NCBI RefSeq assembly: GCF_024763615.1
Contig: NC_077224.1
Coordinates: 89,600,712 to 89,664,711, forward strand
Length of the DNA: 64,000 bases
From: Phlebotomus papatasi
Lineage: Eukaryota > Arthropoda > Insecta > Diptera > Psychodidae
Direction: 5' to 3'
Position 1 is the first letter of the stretch. Every line of letters begins with the position of its first letter. The notes under the pieces are model-generated. The model was not told where the DNA came from and did no database searches. It saw only the letters and a program-made list of their open reading frames with translations. Positions 34,436 to 46,170 of the stretch are shown in pieces. A program made the translations under genes and the position numbers.

Positions 34436-36548
34436 CGATAATATCACAGAGATCTTATTCTTATGGATTTCACCAGCTTCTTCCTTCACATTCCTTCAGG
34501 ACTGGTCAGATCCTGCTTCCTCCAAGAGATGAATTTCATGAAATTTTTAAGAAATGTTTATTTTTCTGGTTTTACTCATCTAAACTGATTGAATTGGATT
34601 TAATCAAAATAATGATAATTCTTATAAGTAAAAAAGAGAATCGTTTTAAAAAGTGGTAAAGTAAATTCTAACATAAGGTAATTTGCATTTCTAATACTGC
34701 AAAAGCGTGAGTCAACTTACTTTCATTTTGGGACAAGCGAAACCAGGGCAGAATTAGTCAGGGTTAGATTTATTATTTTTATTATTATTATTTATAATAA
34801 TATAGACAGTGAGATGTTACAGTTTTCCTTACAAAAATTATTAAGCAAACTTGTTTAATCAGAGTTAACTCCCTATTTTTCACAAATTGTAGGAAAACAA
34901 AAATTTCTTTTGGGGGATAATTCTGCTCCGGTCTTCTCAGTTGATGTATATTGGTAGAAAATTCAATAGACTTTTAGACAAGTTTTTAGCGAAATAATGA
35001 ATAAGATTTGATTATTTTGATTTTACAATAAAATGTCGAAAATAACACATCAATTTGTGTATATTTTACACACAAATTTCTTATTGTTTATTCGAGAGTT
35101 TAATCCACAAGTTGGATTCATAAAGTCATGCTTAATTATTTAGTAAAACTTTCAAACAGAAATACAAATTTTAAATATTCCTGGCTAGCAGGGTTTCGCT
35201 CGATCACCCCTCCACAATCAGCTCCAAATTATAGAATTGAGTGTTTAAAACAAACCCTGATTTGTGCATAGTTTTTACCCATTTTTTTTCAGTGCATGCG
35301 ATGATTTCTTTTTTAGAGGGAGCCAAAAGGTGGAAGAAAAAAGGTAAAATTTCTACTTTACAAAATTTCACCTGTGATGTTTTTTCTTCTTCTACCGCGT
35401 CCACAATTTGGCAGAGTAATTTTGTGCTACGGTGTAATTTTAACAATGAGGATCTTCAGCATGGAAGCAGTGCTATTATGCCACAATTTAGTCAATTTGC
35501 ATGCAGAAAATAGTGTGACAACATCTGTTAACCCCCGTTCGTCGGTTATTGACGCGAATGTTGTATGACACCCTAATTAGACAAAGTGTGAGTAGCTTAA
35601 TTCGATAAATACAATATTCATCCTCTTGAGCCCAAAAGGGATAAACATTTAAATTACGTGTCCCTTTTTGTGGTGTTATTTTTCAAAAAACGCCAAATTT
35701 ACTAAGAAAAGCCACTAAGTACGGGTAACGACACAAAAGGCGTCCATTCAATTGATGAAGAAGTACTTCTTTAATTTCTCCTTTTGTCCCATCGAAAATT
35801 TGTCCAGTCACTTTGTGGTTGAGCTTTTAGAAAAATTGCATCAATGCATTCTTTTGCAGATAGTCAGAGGACGAATCTCTCTTAGGATGTGGTTTGTGGT
35901 GAATGAATTGAATAAATTAATAAGTGCAAGTGTCACGAAAAAGATGAGTGAATTTGCAATTTATTATTATTCCTCAACATAATGTGGAAGATGAAATTTT
36001 GCGGTATTAAATATAAAATGCAACTCAATAATATGAATTATCAGCCACTAATCACCCCATTAAACCATCTGGGAACAACTTTGGCGATCGAATGCACCAT
36101 TTCATAATGCAACCAGCTACACCCTTCAGAAATTTAATTTTATACAGAAAAGTATTTTTATAATAAATATATTGGTGTATTAAATGGACAGGACAGGAGT
36201 GCTGGAAGATATAAGAACGCAATTTTCCGTTGCTTAATGAAGACGTTCGAATGGAAAAGTGGTTTCATGATGAAATTTTATGGCATTTCCACCTGCCAAA
36301 TTGATCAGGAGCGCTCAATAGCGTGGAGCCTGTGGTTGGATTATTGATTGATAAGCTAATGGATATGGCTAATTTTTCTTTGTAAATTTTGGCTGGAGGC
36401 AATCAGCCATTAATAGGATTTAAATAATCTTGAATTAAGATATTCTAACACCATCTGATGTTATGTAGAATACCCAAGAAACATTCTTTTTTTTCGTGAT
36501 CCCTTTATAGTAGAAATCCATTTATTATCTGTATAAAACGATGGATAA
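34436..36548. promoter_or_regulatory. Intergenic; complex stretch 36010-36420 with Exd/GATA-like sites
   Basis: Mostly AT-rich spacer. Around 36325-36375, TTGGATTATTGATTGATAAG combines a TGATTGAT-type Exd/Hox site with a TGATAAG GATA site, followed by GCTAATGG. The surrounding 400 bp is non-repetitive. It is only a candidate regulatory element. Confidence 0.25.
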
Positions 36549-36665
36549 AGGGAGGTAAGGCTATATTGATATACGATTAGTTCGTATATTTCTAAAGGTA
36601 GCTGGGCCTTACAATTATTCTAATTACTTTTGGAATTGTTTTCTCTATATCTAAATAACCTTACG
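36549..36665. mobile_element. Fragment of the GGGGGAGGTGGGGCTA MITE family
   Basis: AGGGAGGTAAGGCTATATTGATATACGATT and the following block TTTCTAAAGGTAGCTGGGCC match the left half of the family (compare 51671 and 62450). The right half is missing. Confidence 0.65.
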
Positions 36666-36721
36666 TTTAAGACGAAAATCCTTTAGATATATGCGAAATT
36701 TTATTTTGGAATTAACCATTA

Positions 36722-36932
36722 GGGAAATGTGTGCTACCTTCGAACGACTCATTCTTCGGACAACTTAATTTTTTCTTTGACTCCATTTTATTTCATCCAT
36801 AGCTCTTTTTTGGAAAATTGAGCAATGGAGTTAACTATTAAAATATAACACTAAAATGGGCCAAATTTAGTTTAAATACATTGAAAAAAAATTGTTCGAA
36901 GCTTCAATAGTCCGAAGGTAGCATGCTTTCCC
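36722..36932. mobile_element. MITE of the GGGGAA...GCTACCTTCGAA family, right end hit by the foldback element
   Basis: The left GGGAAATGTGTGCTACCTTCGAA pairs with the right AGTCCGAAGGTAGCATGC. The terminal TTTCCCC run is where the foldback element starts; the rest of the C-run and the TA (CCCTA) reappear after 41340. Confidence 0.75.
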
Positions 36933-37297
36933 CACAGAGAAAAATAAGTGACTAAAATTAAGAAATTTTTACTAAAATCATACTAAAATCAGGGTAAATT
37001 TTGCTCCAAGTAATTTGATTTCTTAATTTTAGGGTAAATTACTAAAAGTTTGTAGGATTAATTTAAGTAATTGGTGGGTCAAAAATTTCTAAAAATCTTT
37101 ATATAATTTTAGAATATTACGGATTAATAATAGTTTAAAATAGGATTATTTCTAGAATATCAAGAGGATTAATTTTAGTAACTGTAGGATTAATATTAGT
37201 AACTATCATGATTGCTTTCAGAATATCCAAAGGGTACATTTTAGTAATCCAGGGGGTTAATATTAGTAAATTTCAGGATTAATTTTAGTAACATTCA

Positions 37298-38276
37298 GGA
37301 TTGATTTTAGAATATCGAGGGGATCAATTTTAGTAACCTTTGGGGTTAATCTTAGTAACTTTCAGGATTAATTTTAGTAACATTCAGGATTGATTTTAGA
37401 ATATCGAGAGGATCAATTTTAGTAACCTTTGGGGTTAATCTTAGTAATTTTCAGGATTAATTTTAGTAACATTCAGGATTGATTTTAGAATATCGAGGGG
37501 ATCAAGTTTAGTAACCTTTGGGGTTAATTTTAGAAACTTTCAGGATTAATTTCAGTAACATTCAGGATTGATTTTAGAATATCGAGGGGATCAATTTTAG
37601 TAACCTTTGGGGTTAATCTTAGTAACTTTCAGGATTAATTTTAGTAACATTCAGGATTGATTTTAGAATATCGAGGGGATCAATTTTAGTAACCTTTGGG
37701 GTTAATCTTAGTAACTTTCAGGATTAATTTTAGTAACATTCAGGATTGATTTTAGAATATCGAGGGGATCAATTTTAGTAACCTTTGGGGTTAATCTTAG
37801 TAATTTTCAGGATTAATTTTAGTAACATTCAGGATTGATTTTAGAATATCGAGGGGATCAATTTTAGTAACCCTTGGGGTTAATTTTAGAAACTTTCAGG
37901 ATTAATTTCAGTAACATTCAGCATTGATTTTAGAATATCGAGGGGATCAATTTTAGTAACCTTTGGGGTTAATCTTAGTAACTTTCAGGATTAATTTTAG
38001 TAACATTCAGGATTGATTTTAGAATATCGAGGGGATCAATTTTAGTAACCTTTGGGGTTAATTTTAGAAACTTTCAGGATTAATTTCAGTAACATTCAGG
38101 ATTGATTTTAGAATATCGAGGGAATCAATTTTAGTAACCTTTGCGGTTAATTTTAGAAACTTTCAGGATTAATTTTAGTAACATTCAGGATTGATTTTAG
38201 AATATCGAGGGGATCAATTTTAGTAACCTGGGGGATAAATTTTAGTAAACGGAGGGGGCTTAAGTTTAGGCAGTTT
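37298..38276 (+). repeat. 89-bp higher-order tandem repeat, left arm, 11 units
   Basis: Unit starts (GGATTGATTTTAGAATATCGAG) fall at exactly 89-bp spacing: 37298, 37387, 37476, 37565, 37654, 37743, 37832, 37921, 38010, 38099 and 38188. Each unit comprises four monomers of 23, 23, 21 and 22 bp. Units are nearly identical, which indicates recent homogenisation. More diverged monomers lie outward to 36960. Confidence 0.95.
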
Positions 38277-38280
38277 GAAG

Positions 38281-39598
38281 ATTGATTTTAGAATAATGGG
38301 GTGGGCAATTTTAGTTTCAAAAGGGTTATTTAGAATAAAATTATTATTGTTATAGCGACGACTAAGATTTTTTTTGTTATCTGGGTTTACATTTAGATTT
38401 AACCCTCTAACGTTGTTTTCTTTACTATGCGAAAAAAAAGTTCTAAAACAATGTTTTCTATGATAATTATGATCCAATAAAGTCGAAAAAACCATCCATT
38501 CTTCATTATCTTTTTTAGTTTAGGCGCTAGGTGAGAAAATATAAACATTTTTTGATACTCTTTTTGCTTCTAAATTTCACATTTTTACTTTTTTCAATTT
38601 TTTTAAAATAAAATATACAAAGTAGAATGACATATCTTTCAGTAAAAAATAAGTTTATTTTAGACAGATAACATTAAATCGGTATTTTTCTTGAAATTGG
38701 AAGTAAGTTTTTTTGCACAAATATTTTTTGTTGCTTTTTCTCTGACATGTCACACAAAACTGGGAATAGCAACAAAACGAAGAGTCAAAATGAGTTCAAA
38801 CTTTCAAGAGATGTTTATAAGACTATTACCGTGGTCTCTATAGCACTTTTAAATAAATAAAACCTTTATTGTAGCTTTAAATGTGATTTTTGTGAAGACC
38901 TCCTGGAGGCGGTCTTAGCCGTTACAGGGTTAATTATATTGTGGCGGTTTATTTTAGAGTATCAGTTATATTAATAAGACCGTTGATTTGACATCACAGC
39001 AATTTTCTTTTCCCGGAGTGAAGCACATCTACTGGGTCTTCACAAGGATTTCTATACGCAGCCCTACAAGTTCTTCAAGATCACTCAGATTGCCAAAACC
39101 TTGAGAATTTTAAGAAAAACAGGAAATAATGTAAAGATTTTTGACATTCCAAAATGCACTGAACTGTTTTCTTTTGTAAATTTGCTTATTTCACTGAAAA
39201 ATCAAGCAAATTTCACTGGACCTGATCACTGATCATTTATCAAAATTGCGTTTCAATTTCACTGAAAAAATAGTTTAAACAGTGAAAACACTTACAGTAG
39301 AGTCTCTCGCTATAGTCCATATTTGGTTCCAAATTTGACACTTGGGTCGCAATATAGTCCATGTTATTCTTTTAATTATCAACGACTTTCAGTATTGAAA
39401 TTGCTCGGCTTCCACTTTCTTTGCCATTGTCCTCGCTCTCTTCATTATGGATCACAATTTATCACCACAACTAATAAATAAACTTTGTCAAAAATATTAA
39501 AATAATTAAGACAACATTCCATGTCGCGTACTAAAAAATATAACTCAACTAAAGATCAGTGTTTTGAAATCAACGGTCGATAAATTGTGCACTATAGA
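38281..39598. other. Loop of the foldback element
   Basis: 1.3 kb of non-repetitive DNA between the arms with no sustained frame. CAGTAGAGTCTCTCGCTATAG (39295-39315) looks like one terminal repeat of a pogo/Tigger-like element, but no matching right end is found. The segment may be captured host or transposon DNA. Confidence 0.6.
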
Positions 39599-39659
39599 CT
39601 TCAAACTTCCTAAAATTAAGCCCCCTCCGTTTACTAAAATTTATCCCCCAGGTTACTAA

Positions 39660-40790
39660 AATTGATCCCCTCGATATTCTAAAATCAATCCTAAAAGTCA
39701 CTATAATTAATCCAGAAAGATACTGAAATTAACCCGCAGGGTACTAAAATTGATCCCCTCGATATTTTAAAATCAATCCTGAATGCTACTAAAATTAATC
39801 CCAAAAGTTACTAAAATTAACCCGCAGGTTACTAAAATTGATTCCCTCGATATTCTAAAATCAATCCTGGATGTTACTAAAATTAATCCTAAAAGTTACT
39901 AAGATTAACCCCAAAGGTTATTAAAATTGATCCCCTCCCTCGATATTCTAAAATCAATCCTGAATGTTACTAAAATTAATCCTGAAAGTTTCTAAAATTA
40001 ACCCCAAAGGTTACTAAAATTGATCCCCATGATATTCTAAAATCAATCCTGAATGTTACTAAAATTAATCCTGAAAGTTTCTAAAATTAACCCCAAAGGT
40101 TACTAAAATTGATCCCCTCGATATTCTAAAATCAATCCTGAATGTTACCAAAATTAATCCTGAAAGTTACTAAGATTAACCCCAAAGGTTACTAAAATTG
40201 ATCCCCTCGATATTATAAAATCAATCCTGAATGTTACTAAAATTAATCCTGAAAGTTTCTAAAATTAACCCCGCAAGTTACTAAAATTGATCCCCTCAAT
40301 ATTCTAAATTTAATTCTGTATGCTACTAAAATTAATCCCAAAAGTTACTAAAATTAACCCGCAGGTTACTAAAATTGATCCCCTCCCTCGATATTCTAAA
40401 ATCAATCCTGAATGTTACTAAAATTAATCCTGAAAGTTTCTAAAATTAACCCCAAAGGTTACTAAAATTGATCCCCGTGATATTCTAAAATTAATTCTGA
40501 AAGTTACTAAAATTAACCCACAGGTAACTAAAATTGATCCCCTTGATATTCTAAAATTAATCCTGAAAGTTACTAAAATTAACCCCAAAGGTTACTAAAA
40601 TTGATTCCCTCGATATTCTAAAATCAATCCTGAATGTTACTAAAATTAATCCTGAAAGTGTCTAAAATTAACCCCGCAGGTTACTAAAATTGATCCCCTT
40701 GATATTCTAAAATTAATTTTGAATGCTACTAAAATTAATCCCAAAAGTTACTAAAATTAACTCCGCAGGTTACTAAAAATTTACCGTCAA
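39660..40790 (-). repeat. 89-bp higher-order tandem repeat, right arm, about 13 units inverted
   Basis: The reverse complement of the left array. Spacing between TCGATATT marks is mostly 88-89 bp, with 92-93 bp where an extra CCCT is present and 66-67 bp where one monomer is missing (around 40480-40612). It is more diverged than the left arm. Degenerate monomers continue to about 41330. Confidence 0.93.
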
Positions 40791-41340
40791 TGTGTTCTGA
40801 AATCGTTCCTACGAGTTACTAAAATTAACCCTCCTGTTACTAAAATTAAACCTGGCCTGATAAAATTATAATCAATCCTAAAAGTTTCTAAAATCAACCC
40901 CGAAAAGTACCTAAAATTCACCGTTTAATCATAAATGTTACTTAAATCAATCTCTTGATATTCTAGATGGAACATTCTAGATTTAACTCCGAATTATTCT
41001 ATAATCAACCCACTGATATTTCTAAATTTAATCCATTAAATATACTTAAATTAACCCTCTTGCACTATTTTTAATCCTAGCAGAAGGTTAAAATGAGTAA
41101 TTGTTACTAATAAAGAGGTAAAAGACGACCAGACCCAAATTCAACCCTGAAATATTCTAACTTCAATCTCAACTGTACTAATAATTAAGACTGCATATTT
41201 CTACATTTTACCCTATTTGAGGTAAATGTAGGAGTATTAGAAAAAACTTTCTAAAAATAAGTCAAAACAGGGTATTTTTTACTTACTCTTAATAGGATTA
41301 ATTTTAGAAACTCTTACTTAACTCAAAATTTTTCTCTGTG

Positions 41341-43224
41341 CCCTATAATAACATATAAACCAGATGTTCTATATTATTTATTATATTTCAATATAACTTC
41401 TAATATAGAACTTTGTCAGAATTTTTAGCACACCTTTAAAGATTTTCACAAATTATTTAATATGATCATTTTTAAGAGCCTAATATGAGAAATCATAATA
41501 ATAATATAATAACTTGGTTATTTGAGATAAACCTGATACGCTTCTTGGGTAAGTAATTTTTGAACAATTTCTAGGCAATTTTTTACACAGCAAAATATTT
41601 ACCTCAAACTGTGAATTTTCTGCAAAAACACATCCTCTTCGTCTAGACAAGACTATATCTATTCGTAAATATGCCAGAAGAGATCCATCTTTTAAAAATC
41701 ACAATAGGTTTATCTCTCTAGAAAGTGGAATATTTTTCAAGAAACTTGCAAGATGTTTCTCAGCATCTTCCACTAAAGACATCCCGCTGTCATTGAGTGG
41801 GTGGCCTTTTTAAAATTTACTATTGACACTTAGGGTGTTGCCCTTCATCGTCTCTGTCATCATTAAATGTCTCTCTTTCCATACGTAAAGTCTCTTTCGA
41901 ATCCCATCGGGACGTTAATACCTATACTAAACCATAAAAAATGATGAGAAGGGGAGAATATCATGAAGATTATAACAATTATGTGAGACAATTATGATTT
42001 TATCTTCAATGGAAAAAGAAATAATGATGTATAAAGGTATTAAATAGAGTTTAGTTGGGCTATTACTTTGCAATACCAGAAGACATAATTATTCCCAAAT
42101 AGAGATGTTGATGGCAAATAAACCTTTCAACTATTTAAAATTTCATTTAAAATTGAAAGACTTAAATGTACACAATTTTGCAAAATAATATTTCTCCCCA
42201 CTTAAATTCACACTGAAATTAAATACCATTTCCTTATGATGCACTTGAATTTTCTTCGCTCAATTCACACACCTTGAAAGAATAATACCTGTTATAATGC
42301 GCGGGAATTAATAGGTGCAATTGCATTATTATACCACCAAGTAAGATTACACTGGGAGGCCTACATATGACCAAAGTTGGATATCCAAATAAAATTATAT
42401 CGCCTTGCAATCTCTCACAGAGTGGAAATAATTGAGGAAATTCTCTGCAGAACGTGGTCTATTGTCGAAGGTGTTACTGAGAATGGCAACTTGACCAAAT
42501 TATTATTTTTTCAAGCATAAGAAATCGTGAAATTGTCTTACGGCAATGATGGGCTTTTTACACTCAGAGAAAACTATCAAAGTTTAATACACGCTGTACA
42601 ACAAATGCAATAATTTATTCAATTTATTACAATTTTTTCAAGTTAAAATTCATACAAAATTTTCTCCATTTTCATATTTTTATGAAAAACATGACATGAA
42701 AAACATTAAAATACTGGTCAGTATTTTAGTAACAGTTTAGTAAAAGATTCAATTTTATTAGTAAAAACTATTTTTGATAATTATGTCTTTATGCGATCGA
42801 AAAGAAAAAAAGTGATTTTTTTAGGTTATCCCGAGATTTAGGGTGGCAGCATTACTTGTGGCCTCTGTCTTTACTTATGGCCTCCTCGCAAAAAACTTTA
42901 CAACGCCACAAATAATTTCGAAAAACCTCAAAATTAAAAGTATTTGATGTGTTATGATAGCACATTACATCATTAATGGTGTCCGCTTCTTCTCAAGAAA
43001 ATATATTCATGTTTAAGGTTTACTAATCTTTCAGAAACAGTTTCTTGATACGCATTGGCATTTATTTGACATCTATCTAAGAACATGAACAGAGAGCAAA
43101 CATTGACTGTGTACATGGAGTCCTGATATTATGCACTTCGGGATTATTCACACAAAATCATGCATGTTTACCTACCATTGGGAGCTAATTTCTTTTAAAA
43201 AAAATTGAAAAACCTCTAACTGTA
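41341..43224. other. Intergenic, nothing supported
   Basis: AT-rich spacer with no recognisable genes or complete elements. Confidence 0.5.
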
Positions 43225-43619
43225 TTATCACACTTACACATTAAAATTTTAATATGATTCACATTAATTGTCGCTGGTGAGAGTCCAAATGTGTAATTTG
43301 TGTGTTTGAATCATTTTATATTCAAAATTTGATCTATTTGTTGATAAAAAGGTAGACTTGACCCGCAAAATTTGATATGAATTGTTTATAGCATTAATGT
43401 GAAAAATTAATGCGATTTTCTCTTTAATTTTTTAATGTGAAAAATATTTATGCTTTAGGTAAATTTAATCTTATTATTTCAGGCCAAGTGCACTTGTTTA
43501 TCAATAAATAGAAAAACCCCAAATATTAAGTGACTCAAAGACACAAATAACATATTTGGACGCTTACAAGCGACAATTAATGTGAATCACATTAAAATTT
43601 TAATGTGCAAGTGTGATAA
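43225..43619. mobile_element. MITE with TTATCACACTTGCACATT termini
   Basis: About 55 bp of the left end (from TTATCACACTT through ATTAAAATTTTAAT to TTCACATTAATTGTCGCT) is mirrored with few changes at the right end. The element is 395 bp, AT-rich and non-coding. The target duplication is unclear. Confidence 0.85.
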
Positions 43620-44846
43620 CGCCGTAAAAGTGTATACAAATTTGAAAAATTGGCGCCATTTATATTTGGCTTTGGCATACATCACGGCGTTCGAGAGAAA
43701 ACTCCTGGAGCATATGCAAATTTCTATGGGTGCATAAAACCATTTCGCGCGGTTTTCTGTGGTTCCGGAAATGTGCATAATCCCGGGACCCCGTGTATTT
43801 TTTTAAAGACTACTTATGGGTAACTTGCCTTAAATATCTACTTCTAAGTCAAAATTTTCCTAAACATTTTACGTTGTAGAAAATTTGAAGTTAAGCCATA
43901 TGAGTAAGCCTTAGGTTTGAAGACTATGTTACAAACGATTGTGCGTTACTTCTAATTTGAAATCTTATCATTATTTTAATTGTAATTACGTTGAGTCGCC
44001 CTCGGCTAAAGTCGTAAGAATGTTTAGGGCATAACGATATCTCCTTGAAGTTTTTCATAAAAATATTTTCAAAACAAAAGTCATTAATGTTTCCCCGTTA
44101 ACCAAAAAAAAAATTAAAAGACTAAAATTCTACCAAATATGACAAGTAAACCTCATGATAAACTGCATATGTTTTTCTCCGAGTACACGCACTAAAATCT
44201 TGAATTAGGCATAGGTCTTCAATGGAAGTTACTCAACCGATAATCACACACTTGCTCTTATTAATCCTGAAGCATCTGTATTTAATTTTCATGCCCACCC
44301 CAATTAGTCATATGTAATCATGTATTTTTCTCAGTGTATATTTCAACATAGTGTGTCATTATTTGTTTACCTTTAATTCTAATAAACAAACTCTTGAGGG
44401 ATGGCTTCCACTCCACCCACATAAATACTTCCCGGAATTGAGCTGTCGTCACAGAACTCAGCTCTTTATTCCTCCAAGAATATTTCGACTTGCATTGATA
44501 TTAAGAATAAAAAAACAATTCTGTCGACTGCCCTCATCATTTCTGTGAAAAACATCGTCATACTGAAACATAATTCATCACGACAATGGCTTTCATGCAC
44601 CGCATAATGGTTTTAATTGTGGTGAAAAAGAGAGATGAAAAACGATTTACATATTAATTGCATATTTTGTGAAAAAAAAACTCCAAGATAATGTTTCAAT
44701 GACGAATTCAGTTACTAAGTGTTGATTAGTTTTTTTTTGTATGAATATTTAACATGAAAATTTTCTCTCAATTATCATACAATTTCCTATTAAAGTGTTT
44801 AGCATAAACACATAGGGAAATCATTTCTTGCATTTTTCAATGAAAA
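43620..44846. other. Intergenic, nothing supported
   Basis: AT-rich spacer. A solo TTTTTCTCAGTG motif near 44330 resembles transposon ends but lacks a partner. Confidence 0.45.
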
Positions 44847-46170
44847 CACGGTGCGACAAAATTTACCTTTTTGTGGGTGTCTTTGACGAGAGTGCCAAAA
44901 CTTGTTAGAGGGTCATTTAAGGACCTCAAATCTGCAATCCGTTTGTTCGGGTCACCTCTAGATTTTTTTGAAAAAGCATTTTTAGTTTTTTGATGTTTTA
45001 TAAAATTCAAAAATTCATATCTCCGGTTCTAATTATCCGGTGGTAGTCACATAAAGCTAAACTGACGCGTAATTTCATCCTCTATAACTCTTGCGAACAT
45101 ATCAAGCATCTACGATGAAAATGTAGTATATTTTTTAAAGATTTTTTGTAAAAGGGCACCTAAAATGGTGCATTTTTCTGTGTTTTTTCCATCTTCTAGT
45201 AATTTTCCCACTTTAATAGAGCATTTTATATGTCAAATAACTATGCCTAAAAGTTAGAGAATTTAATATTCTTTCATATCTTTTTGGTTTAAATTTTCTA
45301 TCCTAATTCGTTTATTCACAATAATTTATTGAAAATAAAATGCATTATTATAAAAATAAAATCTCTTATTATATATAATTATTTGGTATCTTTGTCTAAC
45401 CTACAGAAGAGCATTCTCTTTTGCACTCTCACTTACACATTTCATATAAAAAGAGGCGAAATGAAAAAAAGAGACGTATATAGAAATAAAGAGAGAAGAA
45501 TAGTTTTTTGGCACTCATAACAGCTATTCTTCAATCTCTATTTCTATATACGTCTCTTTTTTTCACTGCACCTCTTTTTATATGAAATGTGTAAGTGAGA
45601 GTGCAAAAGAGAATGCTCTTCTGTAGGTTAGACAAAGATACCAAATAATTATATATAATAAGAGATTTTATTTTTATAATAATGCATTTTATTTTCAATA
45701 AATTATTGTGAATAAACGAATTAGGATAGAAAATTTAAACCAAAAAGATATGAAAGAATATTAAATTCTCTAACTTTTAGGCATAGTTATTTGACATATA
45801 AAATGCTCTATTAAAGTGGAAAAATTACTAGAAGATGGAAAAAACACAGAAAAATGCACCATTTTAGGTGCCCTTTTACAAAAAATCTTTAAAAAATATA
45901 CTACATTTTCATCGTAGATGCTTGATATGTTCGCAAGAGTTATAGAGGATGAAATTACGCGTCAGTTTAGCTTTATGTGACTACCACCGGATAATTAGAA
46001 CCGGAGATATGAATTTTTGAATTTTATAAAACATCAAAAAACTAAAAATGCTTTTTCAAAAAAATCTAGAGGTGACCCGAACATACGGATTGCAGATTTG
46101 AGGTCCTTAAATGACCCTCTAACAAGTTTTGGCACTCTCGTCAAAGACACCCACAACGTGTCGCACAGTG
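44847..46170. mobile_element. Near-perfect 1.3 kb hairpin (snap-back) element
   Basis: The left arm (44847-45503) and right arm (45524-46170) are inverted copies with very few mismatches and small indels, around a 20-nt loop. The termini are CACGGTGCGACA and TGTCGCACAGTG, and AAA on both sides may be a 3-bp target duplication. The right arm lacks about 10 bp near its end. Open frames in the arms have no recognisable motif. If transcribed on either strand it would give a 640-bp double-stranded RNA. Confidence 0.9.

Larger units (their letters stand above)
36933..41340. mobile_element. 4.4 kb foldback transposon with tandem-repeat arms
   Basis: The termini are CACAGAGAAAAAT at the left and ATTTTTCTCTGTG at the right. 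The left arm (to 38280) and right arm (from 39599) are inverted relatives built of 21-23 bp monomers (GGATTAATTTTAGTAAC type). The arms meet symmetrically at GTTTGAAG/CTTCAAAC, leaving a 1.3 kb non-repetitive loop. Flanking C-runs allow a 2-3 bp target duplication. No transposase frame is seen, so it is non-autonomous. The architecture resembles Drosophila FB elements, but the CACAG termini and short duplication fit CACTA-like (En/Spm) elements better. The assignment is open. Confidence 0.85.

Noticed and set aside
34231..34659. 142-codon plus-strand frame
   Set aside because: It is produced by the CCAAAATCCCGAAAA tandem repeat, as the repetitive translation shows.
37298..40790. Regularly spaced repeats resembling a CRISPR array
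   Set aside because: The repeats are contiguous without unique spacers, lie in inverted arms and sit in a eukaryotic genome.
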